DNA of 64,000 nt. Origin: Galbibacter sp048266365. GTDB lineage: Bacteria > Bacteroidota > Bacteroidia > Flavobacteriales > Flavobacteriaceae. The notes under the pieces were generated by a model. That model did not search any database, had not been told where the DNA came from, and saw only the letters and a program-made list of their open reading frames with translations. Shown here one piece after another: positions 51,608-60,325 of the stretch (its first letter is position 1; the number at the start of each line of letters is the position of its first letter). A program made the position numbers and the translations under genes. The stretch covers positions 1-64,000 of the forward strand of contig NZ_JBLWZP010000001.1 of the NCBI RefSeq assembly GCF_048266365.1. The letters run 5' to 3'.

Positions 51608-51615
51608 CAAAAGTA
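51608..51615 (-). promoter_or_regulatory. -7 promoter box of tig
   Basis: Reads TACTTTTG on the minus strand, 38 bases before the chosen ATG, which supports that start. Confidence 0.5.
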
Positions 51616-51649
51616 ATACATTTTAGAAAGTTAACCAAGTTTTTTAAAA

Positions 51650-51686
51650 GGCTGAAAAACAAATTCTTATTTTTTGTTTTTCAGCC
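51650..51686 (-). terminator. Terminator after the holin-like gene
   Basis: A perfect 14-bp stem (GGCTGAAAAACAAA with its complement, loop of 9), followed on the minus strand by a T-rich stretch. It stands between the holin-like gene and the tig promoter. Confidence 0.75.
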
Positions 51687-51755
51687 TATTAGTAATATTG
51701 GTTGCGCGTGAAGTTCACTAACAATATAGCGGTGCTATTATCGCTAGCTTTGCCG

Positions 51756-52100
51756 TTAATCTGTCGTGATTAATGCGTTAAAAATGGATTGTAAGATAGT
51801 GAGAAGAACACTAAAAATAAGTGCCCACCAAAAACTATCCGCTGAAAATCCTTGGACTAAAAAGTCCACAATTAAAACAACCACGGCGTTAATCACCAGT
51901 AAAAACAGCCCCAGTGTTAGTATGGTTACCGGTAGGGTCAAAATAACCAGAAGCGGTTTTACCAGCAAATTTAATAACGCCAAGACCACGGCCACAATAA
52001 TGGCTGTGACATAACCGTCAACCTGGATTCCCGACAGTACATTAGCCAGAATTACCACCGCTACGGCAGTCAAAAGTAGTTTGATAATCATTTTCATCAT
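51756..52100 (-). CDS. Phage-holin-like family membrane protein (PF04020 type)
   Basis: The 114-residue protein consists of four hydrophobic segments (about 4-24, 28-46, 56-80, 86-108) and matches the Mycobacterium phage-holin superfamily IV-type proteins found in many chromosomes. Typical stretches are VDGYVTAIIVAVVLALLNLL, KPLLVILTLPVTILTLGLF and INALITTD at the end. No endolysin or other phage gene is nearby, so it is a resident inner-membrane protein of unknown role rather than prophage lysis equipment. Confidence 0.88.
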   Translation of the reverse strand: MMKMIIKLLLTAVAVVILANVLSGIQVDGYVTAIIVAVVLALLNLLVKPLLVILTLPVTILTLGLFLLVINAVVVLIVDFLVQGFSADSFWWALIFSVLLTILQSIFNALITTD

Positions 52101-52133
52101 TAAAACTTTATTATTGGTTTGTACTTAAAGATA

Positions 52134-52165
52134 CAAAAAAAGCGCCTATATCAATATAGACGCTT
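52134..52165 (-). terminator. Terminator after the SGNH lipoprotein gene
   Basis: On the minus strand AAGCGTCTATAT pairs with ATATAGGCGCTT (one T-G pair) over a 2-4 base loop, followed by seven T. Confidence 0.7.
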
Positions 52166-52189
52166 AAATATCCTAAGGTGTGTACCTTA

Positions 52190-53662
52190 CTATTTCACAA
52201 ATATGGTCGGATAACTTCCCGGATTTACCATTGGAATATCAGCCTGATATGTAGCATTAATAGCGTTAATAAAGTTATTTGCAACTACGGCATATCCACG
52301 TTGGGTTGGGTGAACACCGTCTAAAGAAAATGCACCTCCGGTTCCAAAGGTATTGGTGATGGTGCCTCCATCAAAAGACACGCCCCCTTGGGCTAAAGTG
52401 TTCATCAGAGCTTGAATGTCAACAAAAGCGAGTTCATATTCTTGGGCCAAGGCTTTGATGGCAGTGTTGTATGCTGTTTGCGCTGTAACTACCAATTCGA
52501 TTTCAGAAGCTGTAAGTAATTGGCTGTCATTTAAAGGCACCCCAACTCCAATTACAGAGCTTGGATTTGAAGGATCTGCCAGGGTACCGAGTACCGAAGA
52601 AACCGGAAGTGGAATAAGATCCTGACTTGTGGCTTGACGCATATTGGTTAGCCCTGGATTTATAGAGGTTAAATCTGTCAGCTCCTCGTCCAGTAAAACA
52701 ACAGGGTTTTGTCCTGCTGCAAATGTTATGGTACGTTGAGCCGCTTCTTCAGGGGTGATTGCCCCAAACAAAACCGCTTGTTGTAAACCGCCATTATACG
52801 GGGCATAGGCCTGGTTAAGCGTAGATGCGGTAGCTTCATCTAAGGGAATAGCGTTATATGGTACTGTTGTGAAAAATGGTATGGAAGTCACATCAGGGAT
52901 ATTGGCAACAGCTCCTTTAGCGCCATTAGCCGTAAGGGCTTTAAGTAGCTCATTATAGACATTTGCAAAGACGTTAGGATCTGTGATATCTGAACTTCCA
53001 TAGGTTGATGGTTGAAGATTTCCTGTTTGATCCACACCAACACCCCCTGAGGTAGCAAAACCTAAAATGTCGTTATTACCTATCCACAAAGTGAAAAATG
53101 TTGGGTTTTGAGCCACTGCATCACCAATTACTGTAGCTTCGTTAGAAGAAGCTATTCTAATAAAGTAAGGATTAGCTGCTGGTAAATTACCAATATTCCC
53201 ATAGGTGTCTGCTAAAAGGTGAAAACTTTTAGCACCGGGAATTCCCATATTATTAAAATTACCTTCGAGATGATTGGCAATGTCCGTAGTCGGTGTTCCT
53301 TCGATAGGAACAGGATTCTGCTCGTTGGTACTAACCTGCAATACGAGACGGTTAGCTTGTATCTGTTGTCCATTAGCTAAAAGGCCACCTAGATTATCAT
53401 TGACTAAGGGCTGAACAAAATCGCCTCCGCCTGCTAAAGCAAATTTAACTGCCAGCATGGAGGGGAATGAGTTTAATTGTCCTTCCAGGTAAAGCGCATT
53501 GTCAGCATATCCTGAGGTCAATGAATTTCCGACAGCCACATAGTTCGAGAAATCGGCCTGGCCACTGGTGTAGAAATCAACTTCATTTACGGGGTCGTTA
53601 AATTCAGGTTGACATCCGACAATCAAACTTACAGTAAGGATTGTATATAAATATTTTTTCAT
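52190..53662 (-). CDS. SGNH/GDSL-family lipoprotein hydrolase with a GNSL nucleophile block
   Basis: The 490-residue lipoprotein (lipobox LTVSLIVGCQPE) has the four SGNH blocks. Block I is VAVGNSLTSGYADN, with Asn in place of the usual Asp of GDSL. Block II is the Gly region GIPGAKSFHLL, block III is LWIGNNDILGF and block V is LDGVHPTQRGYAVV with the catalytic Asp and His. It is expected to cleave ester bonds, perhaps lipids, at the outer membrane. It follows a FadL-type porin gene after a 21-base gap, so import and hydrolysis of hydrophobic compounds may be coupled. The middle part (about 260-400) is longer than in simple GDSL enzymes. Confidence 0.87.
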   Translation of the reverse strand: MKKYLYTILTVSLIVGCQPEFNDPVNEVDFYTSGQADFSNYVAVGNSLTSGYADNALYLEGQLNSFPSMLAVKFALAGGGDFVQPLVNDNLGGLLANGQQIQANRLVLQVSTNEQNPVPIEGTPTTDIANHLEGNFNNMGIPGAKSFHLLADTYGNIGNLPAANPYFIRIASSNEATVIGDAVAQNPTFFTLWIGNNDILGFATSGGVGVDQTGNLQPSTYGSSDITDPNVFANVYNELLKALTANGAKGAVANIPDVTSIPFFTTVPYNAIPLDEATASTLNQAYAPYNGGLQQAVLFGAITPEEAAQRTITFAAGQNPVVLLDEELTDLTSINPGLTNMRQATSQDLIPLPVSSVLGTLADPSNPSSVIGVGVPLNDSQLLTASEIELVVTAQTAYNTAIKALAQEYELAFVDIQALMNTLAQGGVSFDGGTITNTFGTGGAFSLDGVHPTQRGYAVVANNFINAINATYQADIPMVNPGSYPTIFVK

Positions 53663-53683
53663 TTGTATCGCTTTTTTGAGTGC

Positions 53684-54934
53684 TTAAAATCCGTAGGTTA
53701 AACCGAGTCCGGGTACAAAACCATTGTTCTTATAGATGCCGCCAAAGGGAACGTTTTGACCGTTTTCTTGGTAGTAGTCATAAGACTCTTCAATTTCATC
53801 AAAATGGATGTAAAGGAACGAAGCATCAATGGCCAATCGATCGCTGACCTTAAAACTAAATCCGCCCGTGAAGTTATTGGAATCATTTCGAGGTGTTTCC
53901 GGTGCAAAATAACCAGATTGAACAGGTGATTCGTCAAAATAATAACCCCCTCTTAATACCAATCTTGGTGTAGCATTGTACTGGACCCCCAGGCGGTAAG
54001 TAGAAGAGTTTTTGTAGTTTCTAGGGTTAATGGAAGATTGTCCATTGCTGAATTCAACATCCAAGTTCTCATATGCATTCCAATACACTCTATTGTAATC
54101 AAAGGCAACAAGCCATTTTTCGTTGATTGCATATGAAGCACCAACTGTTAATTCTGCAGGGAGTGGTAAAGAAGCATTGAAGGTGACATGGTCGAATTGC
54201 CCCTGAAGGTTTCCGGCTTCCGGAACATTTTGAAAATCTGCTTCTCCATTTTTAGCGTCCATTTGTATTTTGGAGCGATAATTTATACCTAACGTTAGTT
54301 TCTCATCCGGTTTTACAGTTAAACCCAGGTTATAACCCCAAGCTGTAATTCCCTTCTTATCAATGGTGACATTGGTTCGGTTTCCATTGACATCTGAAGT
54401 TGTCCGGTCAATATTTCGGTTAAAATTTACATTACCGGTGGCAAAAATAGGCCCACCGCCAATACTGATTTTGTCATTGATTTTGAATGCCACTGTGGGT
54501 TGTACAAATATCGAAGCAAGACTGATGTCGTTGATCAAATGTGATCCTTCCCAGTCTTTTGGATATTCCACTCCGCTTCCGTAAGGTGTGTAAATTCCTA
54601 AACCAACACTTAACCACTCGTTGATTTTATAGGCGGCATAAACATTAAAAGGAGTGGCGGCACCATTCTTATCCTCGGTGTGCCAGCCATAGGTTTCGTT
54701 TTGAAAACTAATATTGGCGAAAACTAAATTAGCACCGACACTGACGGTGAATTTTTCGTTTAGAAACGTAAGTCCGGAAGGGTTGAAAAAAACCAATTCT
54801 GAAGAGTTGATAACGGCCACTCCGGTGTGTCCCATAGCAAGTTGTTTTTGCCCTTGCAGAGCAATTCGATATCCTCCGGCATAGCTCAGCGAAAAGCATA
54901 GCAATGCAATGACTAATGGCATTATTTTTTTCAT
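53684..54934 (-). CDS. OmpP1/FadL-family outer membrane transporter
   Basis: The 416-residue protein has a signal peptide (MPLVIALLCFSLSYAGGYR) and the FadL barrel pattern. Landmarks are RIALQGQKQLAMGHTGVA, the N-terminal plug segment FFNPSGLTFLNEKF, GLGIYTPYGSGVEYPKDWEG and strand LTLGINYRSKIQMDAKNGEA. It ends in GLGLTYGF with a terminal Phe. FadL proteins move long-chain fatty acids and other hydrophobic molecules across the outer membrane. The start could also be the ATG two codons upstream. It is co-directional with the SGNH lipoprotein. Confidence 0.93.
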   Translation of the reverse strand: MKKIMPLVIALLCFSLSYAGGYRIALQGQKQLAMGHTGVAVINSSELVFFNPSGLTFLNEKFTVSVGANLVFANISFQNETYGWHTEDKNGAATPFNVYAAYKINEWLSVGLGIYTPYGSGVEYPKDWEGSHLINDISLASIFVQPTVAFKINDKISIGGGPIFATGNVNFNRNIDRTTSDVNGNRTNVTIDKKGITAWGYNLGLTVKPDEKLTLGINYRSKIQMDAKNGEADFQNVPEAGNLQGQFDHVTFNASLPLPAELTVGASYAINEKWLVAFDYNRVYWNAYENLDVEFSNGQSSINPRNYKNSSTYRLGVQYNATPRLVLRGGYYFDESPVQSGYFAPETPRNDSNNFTGGFSFKVSDRLAIDASFLYIHFDEIEESYDYYQENGQNVPFGGIYKNNGFVPGLGLTYGF

Positions 54935-54970
54935 GGGCATTAAAATGTTTGATTTAGCACTTTGTACTTC

Positions 54971-54978
54971 CAAAAATA
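54971..54978 (-). promoter_or_regulatory. -7 promoter box of the fadL-SGNH unit
   Basis: Reads TATTTTTG on the minus strand, 36 bases before the ATG. Confidence 0.5.
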
Positions 54979-55045
54979 TAACATTAATCCTCAAAAAGCA
55001 CACAATACTTAACAAATTACTACAAAAAAGCCTTTAAATCTTGCA

Positions 55046-55816
55046 TTATGCATTAAGGAAAGCCATAGATTTTTCAAAAAATTGTTTTGGATTTTCGGCA
55101 TGCAGCCAGTGCCCGGCATTATCAATGGTTTCAATACTTGCATTGGGGAAATAGCGCAGTATTTCGGTTTTGTCATCCGGATGTATATACTCCGACTTTG
55201 AGCCTCTCAAAAATAATGTTTTCCCGTCAAAGGAGTTTGTCGAAGGTAAAGGCTCCCCAACTTCTTCTTGAGCATTGCTCAACACCTCAAGGTTGATTCT
55301 TAAATCTAATTGTTCCTTGGTTTTCCAGTAGAGGTTCTTCAGTAAAAATTGACGCACTCCCCAATCTGAAAGATATTCAGCGAGTTTTTCATCCGCTTGA
55401 GAGCGGGAAGAAATTGTTGAAAAGTCAAGAGCGTTTAATCCCTCGAGGATACGATGATGGTGAGCGGGGTAGAATTTTGGAGCAATGTCGGCAACCAATA
55501 AGTGGTCCACCATATCAGGATGGCTTGTTGCAAAAAGCATAGCAACCTTCCCGCCCATAGAATGTCCTAAGATATTGATCTTATCTAAGTTTTTGGAGTT
55601 GACATACCTTAAGACGTCTTCTACCATGAGTTCATAGGTGAATTCATCAGCATGAAAACTTCGACCGTGGTTTCTCATGTCCAATAGGTGAACTTCGAAA
55701 CCTTCATCGGCATATTTTGAGCCTAGGGTTTTCCAATTGTCTGCCATGCCTAAATATCCATGTACTATAATTAACGGGGATCCTTGACCTAGTATTTTTG
55801 AATGTAGTAACTCCAT
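55046..55816 (-). CDS. Alpha/beta hydrolase (YbfF-type)
   Basis: The 256-residue protein has a single alpha/beta-hydrolase fold. The oxyanion segment is PLIIVHGYLGMADNWKTLG, the nucleophile elbow is INILGHSMGGKVAMLFA (Ser98 or so), an acid residue lies in the SKSEYIHPDD region and the His is in IDNAGHWLHAENPKQF. It resembles the YbfF esterase group. The substrate is unknown. It lies 26 bases from the end of the M3 peptidase on the same strand, downstream of it. Confidence 0.9.
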   Translation of the reverse strand: MELLHSKILGQGSPLIIVHGYLGMADNWKTLGSKYADEGFEVHLLDMRNHGRSFHADEFTYELMVEDVLRYVNSKNLDKINILGHSMGGKVAMLFATSHPDMVDHLLVADIAPKFYPAHHHRILEGLNALDFSTISSRSQADEKLAEYLSDWGVRQFLLKNLYWKTKEQLDLRINLEVLSNAQEEVGEPLPSTNSFDGKTLFLRGSKSEYIHPDDKTEILRYFPNASIETIDNAGHWLHAENPKQFFEKSMAFLNA

Positions 55817-55842
55817 AGTTTCAATAGTTTTAGATTATGGGA

Positions 55843-57876
55843 TTATTTTAATAATCCCGCTCTTCTTAGCAATGCCTCAGGCTGAGGTTCCTGTCCTCTA
55901 AACTGTTTGTACAAGTCCATTGGATTCTGTGTTCCGCCTTGAGAGAGAACGGTATTCTTAAACTTTGTCGCTACCTCTTTGCTAAAGATGCCTTTTTCTT
56001 TGAAGAATTCAAAAGCATCAGCATCCAATACCTCTGCCCATTTATAACTGTAATACCCGGAAGAGTAGCCTCCTTGGAAAATATGGGAGAATGAAGTACT
56101 CATACAGGTTTGTTCAATTTGCGGGAATAGGTTGGTGGATTGGAACGCCTTTTCCTCGTATGATTTTACATCTTCAATACCTTTTGGATCAATGCCATGC
56201 CAGCTCATATCCAAGATACCGAAGCTTAACTGTCTCACCGTTTGCATACCCTCCATAAAGGTTGACGACTCTTTGATCTTTTTGACGTATTCCATAGGGA
56301 TAACCTCCCCTGTTTGATAATGTTTGGCGAACAGTTCTAAGGCTTCTTTTTCAAAACACCAATTCTCCATGACCTGAGAAGGAAGCTCCACAAAGTCCCA
56401 GTATACACTGGTGCCACTCAAACTAGGGTAGGTGGTGTTGGCAAGCATTCCGTGAAGGGCATGACCGAATTCATGGAATAAAGTTGTTACCTCATTGAAG
56501 GTAAGTAAGGATGGCTTGGTCGCTGTCGGTTTTGTGAAGTTACACACTATGGAGATATGAGGTCTGGAATCGATTCCATGTTTTCGGAACTGTCGTTTGT
56601 AAACCGTCATCCAAGCGCCATTTCGTTTACCTGGTCGGGGATGGAAGTCGGCATAAAAGATGGCCTTAAGCTCACCGTTTTCGTCCAAGACCTTATAGGT
56701 TTTTACATCTGTATGATAAGCATCTATTTCTGAGCTTTGTTCAAACTGAAGTCCGTATAATTTTCCGGCTATGGTAAAAACACCCTGGATAACATTTTCA
56801 AGTTTAAAATAAGGTTTCAACTTTTCATCGTCCAGATCAAAGCGTTGTTGTTTTAGTTTTTCAGTATAATAGGCAGAGTCCCATTTCTGCAATTGCTCGA
56901 TTCCGTGAGTTTCTTTGGCAAAATTCTGTAATTCATTGAATTCTCTTTGCGCTGCTGGCTTTGCCTTTTCAAGCAAATCCTCTAAGAAGTTGTTTACCTT
57001 TTCAGGACTTTTAGCCATACGCTCTTCAAGCACAAAATCAGCATGGGTTTTAAAACCTAATAATGCTGCTCTTTGCTGACGAAGCTGTACTATTTGTTTG
57101 ATGATTTCTTGGTTGTCATGTTCTCCACCTTTGAAAGCTTTACTACCAAAGGCTAAAGCCATCTCTTTTCGTAGGTTCCTGTCATCTACATAGGTGATCA
57201 TAGGAATATAACTAGGGTAGTTCAGTGTAAACACCCAGCCTTCTTTATCTTGAGATTTTGCCTCCTCAAGCGCCGTTTCTATTGCGCTCTCAGGTAAGCC
57301 TTTCAGCTTCGCCTTGTCCGTGATATGAAGGGTGTAGGCGTTGGTTTCTGCCAATACATTTTCGCCAAATGTCAGACTTAATTTCGAAAGCTTAGCGTCA
57401 ATCTCTCTAAGGGTTACTTTTTTATCTTCCGGGAGGTTGGCTCCATTTCTGGAAAAACTCTTATAGGTTTTTTCTAAAAGCATACTTTGCTCTCCATTGA
57501 GTGAGAGTTCATCTTTGCTATCCCACACTTTCTTTATGCGGTCAAACAAAACCTCATTTAAGCGAATGTCATTTCCAAATTCTGAGAGTAGTGGAGATAT
57601 TTTCTGAGCCAATTTTTGAATCTCTTCATTGGTTTCAGCACTATTCAAATTGAAGAAAATTGAGGTGATTCTATCCAATTGTTCTCCGGTGAATTCCAGA
57701 GCTTCAATTGTATTTTCGAATGTTGGTGACTCAGGATCGTTGCAAATTACATCAATTTCACTTTTTGTTTTTTGAATCTCCTTCTCAATGGCGGGAAGAT
57801 AATCTTCATTCTTAATTTGAGAAAAAGGAGCAGTTGTATAAGGGGTATTAAATGTATGATTGAGTATGTTTGACAT
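55843..57876 (-). CDS. M3-family oligopeptidase (Dcp/OpdA type)
   Basis: The 677-residue zinc peptidase has the M3 catalytic centre TLFHEFGHALHGMLANTTYP, with the HExxH motif. The third ligand Glu is in DFVELPSQVMENWCFE, and a substrate His/Tyr region lies at HIFQGGYSSGYYSYKWAEV. It is highly alpha-helical throughout. No signal peptide is present, so it is cytoplasmic and probably clears oligopeptides left by Clp and other proteases. The type is dipeptidyl carboxypeptidase or oligopeptidase A; the exact specificity is not readable. Confidence 0.95.
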   Translation of the reverse strand: MSNILNHTFNTPYTTAPFSQIKNEDYLPAIEKEIQKTKSEIDVICNDPESPTFENTIEALEFTGEQLDRITSIFFNLNSAETNEEIQKLAQKISPLLSEFGNDIRLNEVLFDRIKKVWDSKDELSLNGEQSMLLEKTYKSFSRNGANLPEDKKVTLREIDAKLSKLSLTFGENVLAETNAYTLHITDKAKLKGLPESAIETALEEAKSQDKEGWVFTLNYPSYIPMITYVDDRNLRKEMALAFGSKAFKGGEHDNQEIIKQIVQLRQQRAALLGFKTHADFVLEERMAKSPEKVNNFLEDLLEKAKPAAQREFNELQNFAKETHGIEQLQKWDSAYYTEKLKQQRFDLDDEKLKPYFKLENVIQGVFTIAGKLYGLQFEQSSEIDAYHTDVKTYKVLDENGELKAIFYADFHPRPGKRNGAWMTVYKRQFRKHGIDSRPHISIVCNFTKPTATKPSLLTFNEVTTLFHEFGHALHGMLANTTYPSLSGTSVYWDFVELPSQVMENWCFEKEALELFAKHYQTGEVIPMEYVKKIKESSTFMEGMQTVRQLSFGILDMSWHGIDPKGIEDVKSYEEKAFQSTNLFPQIEQTCMSTSFSHIFQGGYSSGYYSYKWAEVLDADAFEFFKEKGIFSKEVATKFKNTVLSQGGTQNPMDLYKQFRGQEPQPEALLRRAGLLK

Positions 57877-58016
57877 GAGTATTAATTTTATGAATAGCTA
57901 CAAAATAACAAGCTTTGCCCAAATAGCGCCTTGCCTTTACAAATGATTAACAATTGGAAGTATCCAAAAAGGAATCGTAGATCAAACAACGATTATTACT
58001 TTCCGGTATTACTAAC

Positions 58017-58502
58017 TTAAGGCCTCAGTTCTTGAGCACCCTTAATTACTTTTTCTTTCAAGGATTCTTTGTAATCGATGATGCTCTGACGAACTTTAAG
58101 GTCAGCTACACCAACAATTTGTGCTGCAAGAATACCAGCATTTTTAGCACCGTTTAAAGCAACAGTGGCCACAGGAACTCCACCAGGCATTTGTAATATA
58201 GAAAGGACAGAATCCCATCCATCAATAGAGTTGCTGCTCTTTACCGGAACCCCAATCACAGGAAGAGGAGATAAGGAGGCTACCATTCCCGGAAGATGGG
58301 CTGCACCACCGGCTCCGGCGATGATTGCTGAAATTCCGTTGGAATGTGCATTTTTACCAAATTCGTACATTTTTTCCGGGGTTCTATGTGCAGATACAAT
58401 ATCTACAAAAACTTCGATTCCCAATTCTTTTAAAATGTCTATTGCGTCTTGCATAACAGGAAGATCACTTGTGCTTCCCATAATAACAGCTACTTTGGCC
58501 AT
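58017..58502 (-). CDS. purE: N5-carboxyaminoimidazole ribonucleotide mutase (class I PurE)
   Basis: It converts N5-CAIR to CAIR in purine synthesis. The 161-residue protein has the family's MGSTSDLPVMQDA, the SAHRTPEKMYEF loop with catalytic His, GAGGAAHLPGMVASLSPLPV and the GGVPVATVALNG stretch. It normally sits beside purK; here the two are separated by 1.8 kb of accessory DNA. It has its own -7 box 26 bases upstream. Confidence 0.98.
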   Translation of the reverse strand: MAKVAVIMGSTSDLPVMQDAIDILKELGIEVFVDIVSAHRTPEKMYEFGKNAHSNGISAIIAGAGGAAHLPGMVASLSPLPVIGVPVKSSNSIDGWDSVLSILQMPGGVPVATVALNGAKNAGILAAQIVGVADLKVRQSIIDYKESLKEKVIKGAQELRP

Positions 58503-58527
58503 GTTTGTTTAATTTATTTTTCAGACA

Positions 58528-58535
58528 CAAATGTA
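58528..58535 (-). promoter_or_regulatory. -7 promoter box of purE
   Basis: Reads TACATTTG on the minus strand, 26 bases before the ATG. It allows purE expression despite the insert that separates it from purK. Confidence 0.55.
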
Positions 58536-58542
58536 CAAAGAA

Positions 58543-58565
58543 GCCTCAAGAAGAACTTCTTAGGC
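58543..58565 (-). terminator. Weak terminator-like hairpin upstream of purE
   Basis: GCCT/AGGC plus AAGAA/TTCTT with a bulged C and a 4-base loop. It lies between the broken small lipoprotein gene and the purE -7 box. Confidence 0.3.
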
Positions 58566-58647
58566 CAGGTTTATTTTTAATAGGAGGTTTTTAAATACTT
58601 TGAATACGTGCAAATTTTGTGGTTTACCAAGTGTATATTACATATCA

Positions 58648-58842
58648 CTATTCGCGATATGTGAATTCTCCTTCAAAAAAACCCTTACGGAGTTTTGAAT
58701 GTGTTTTCTTTGCCAGTATTTTAAAATCGTGAATAGCATTTTCTAATTGATTTAAGAAATCTCCAGATTACTCTGGTAGGCTATCAACATCGCAAGAAGT
58801 AAGAGTAAATGCAATGAATGCTATAATTGTAAATTTTGTCAT
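58648..58842 (-). pseudogene. Small lipoprotein gene interrupted by a stop codon
   Basis: The frame reads MTKFTIIAFIAFTLTSCDVD, a lipoprotein signal with lipobox LTSC, and stops at TAA after 24 codons. The same frame then stays open for 39 codons with protein-like content (NQLENAIHDFKILAKKTHSK) and ends at TAG. One nonsense change in a lipoprotein of about 64 residues explains this best. A real 24-residue lipopeptide is the alternative. It lies between purE and the CPBP protease, inside the AT-rich insert. Confidence 0.5.
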
Positions 58843-59000
58843 ATGTGAATATCTGATTGATAAGCCATAGGTTTGATGTATTGAAAGACCGTAGAATAAT
58901 TTCAAAAATCACCTACAACTTGTTATAATATTGAGTATTAATGATTTATCTCTTGTATTTTTTATATAAATCTTTTACTCTTGATAGCTTTTAATTTTGT
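58843..59000. other. AT-rich spacer between the CPBP gene and the broken lipoprotein
   Basis: No promoter box, hairpin or coding frame stands out in these 158 bases. Confidence 0.4.
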
Positions 59001-59876
59001 CTAACTGGTAATAGTGGTTTTCCAATACGGTTTTACAATATTTCCTTTTTTGTGACTTAGAAACAAAAGAAATACACTCGCCAAAAGCCCAAAAACAGTC
59101 GCCTGAATCGAGCCTTCCGGGCCGAATTGTCCGCCTGTAAACCATTCCGAACCACTTATCCTAGATGTAATCAAGGTTTTAGACAACGCATTACCAGACA
59201 CATTAGCTCCGTAAATGGCGGTTTGTGTGAAATTCCATGCAAAATGTATCGCAATCGGAAACCATAAGTTCCTCGAATATATGTAGGCAGCTCCTAATAA
59301 TAAGCCTGCTTGAATTGCAAGTCCAATCCCAGCGATTAAAGAACTGTTTGGGTTAAGGAGATGTAGTAATCCGAATATGAGAGCGGAAATGAATAAAGCA
59401 ATATAACTTCCTAATTTTTCTTCTACGATTCTAAATAATATACCTCGTAATAGAATTTCTTCAAATATTGCTGAGGAAAATGCCATACCCAAAGCTGGAA
59501 GTATGTAAAGAATTGGGTTTACGGACACAATTGAGTATTCTCCTGCGAAATAAATTACGAGAATGGTTAAAGATTGTGCAACCGCCCCAAGTAGAATACC
59601 CAAAGATAGGTTTTTCGCAATTCCATTAGTCGAAAACTCGGTTATTTTTCTTTTTTCATAATACTTATAAAGGTAGATATATGCTACTATGGTTAGAATA
59701 CTCGAAATAATATTAACAATTAAATTTATTAAATCATTGCTCAATAAATTAGTTTGAAAAATTTTTCCTAATAAATTTTTTGATAAAGCAAATAACCCAA
59801 CTATAATGGAAATTCCTACTATTATTTTAGTCAGTGGAAAGTGAAGAATTTTTCGTGTAATATTTTTATTATTCAT
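59001..59876 (-). CDS. CPBP-family intramembrane glutamic protease
   Basis: The 291-residue membrane protein has about eight hydrophobic segments and the three CPBP (CAAX protease and bacteriocin-processing, ABI) motifs. These are the EExxxR-type AIFEEILLRGILFRIVEE (about 135-150), FGLLHLLNPNSS (His) and IAIHFAWNFTQTAI (HxxxN/D). Homologues process prenylated proteins or bacteriocins, or give immunity; the role here is open. The gene is more AT-rich than purE and purK on either side, which with its position between two genes normally adjacent points to acquisition by transfer. Confidence 0.9.
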   Translation of the reverse strand: MNNKNITRKILHFPLTKIIVGISIIVGLFALSKNLLGKIFQTNLLSNDLINLIVNIISSILTIVAYIYLYKYYEKRKITEFSTNGIAKNLSLGILLGAVAQSLTILVIYFAGEYSIVSVNPILYILPALGMAFSSAIFEEILLRGILFRIVEEKLGSYIALFISALIFGLLHLLNPNSSLIAGIGLAIQAGLLLGAAYIYSRNLWFPIAIHFAWNFTQTAIYGANVSGNALSKTLITSRISGSEWFTGGQFGPEGSIQATVFGLLASVFLLFLSHKKGNIVKPYWKTTITS

Positions 59877-60325
59877 TTTTATTTAGTTGAGTTTTAGTTG
59901 GCTCCAAAGTTTAAAAACAAGGGATTTATAGTTGATTTGTTATGAGGAATGTAATTTGCGATTAGTTTGATTTAAAGTATGCGAATAGGTTTCTATAAGT
60001 CGTCGCTTTATAATTATACCTTACAGTTGATTTCAGTTTAATTATTGTAGACGAGTACAAATAAACACGCATTACTGTATTAACTTCAATTAGGCGAGTA
60101 ATTTTTGATTAGTTTTAAGCTGCTTTCTACTGCGTTTGTAATATGTGTTTTCTAGCCTCCAACAGCGAGCTTCAACCCAACCTATGTAGCATTTAGTACT
60201 GGAAATAGTCTTCTATAACGCTGTTAATTGCCCGCCATAATTCTCTGCCAATGGTAAATTAAAATTTTAACTAAAAATCGCGAAATTCTCACTCTATAAT
60301 ATATGATTTAGAGGGAGTACGTTCA
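59877..60325. other. Non-coding region between purK and the CPBP gene
   Basis: The 449 bases hold no convincing gene. The right part contains a long-range inverted repeat with attC-like edges. The left part is AT-rich and may carry the CPBP promoter, though no TANNTTTG match is clear. Confidence 0.5.
60161..60225. repeat. Inverted repeat resembling a folded recombination site
   Basis: AACAGCG (60161-60167) and CGCTGTT (60219-60225) are exact inverted partners 51 bases apart. The flanks GCCTCC-AAC and GTT-AATTGC faintly recall the RYYYAAC/GTTRRRY ends of integron attC sites. No integrase is in the window. A dispersed repeat element is an equal possibility. Confidence 0.3.

Noticed and set aside
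51756..52100. Holin-like protein as a sign of a prophage
   Set aside because: No endolysin, structural or integrase genes nearby; this family is common as a chromosomal resident.
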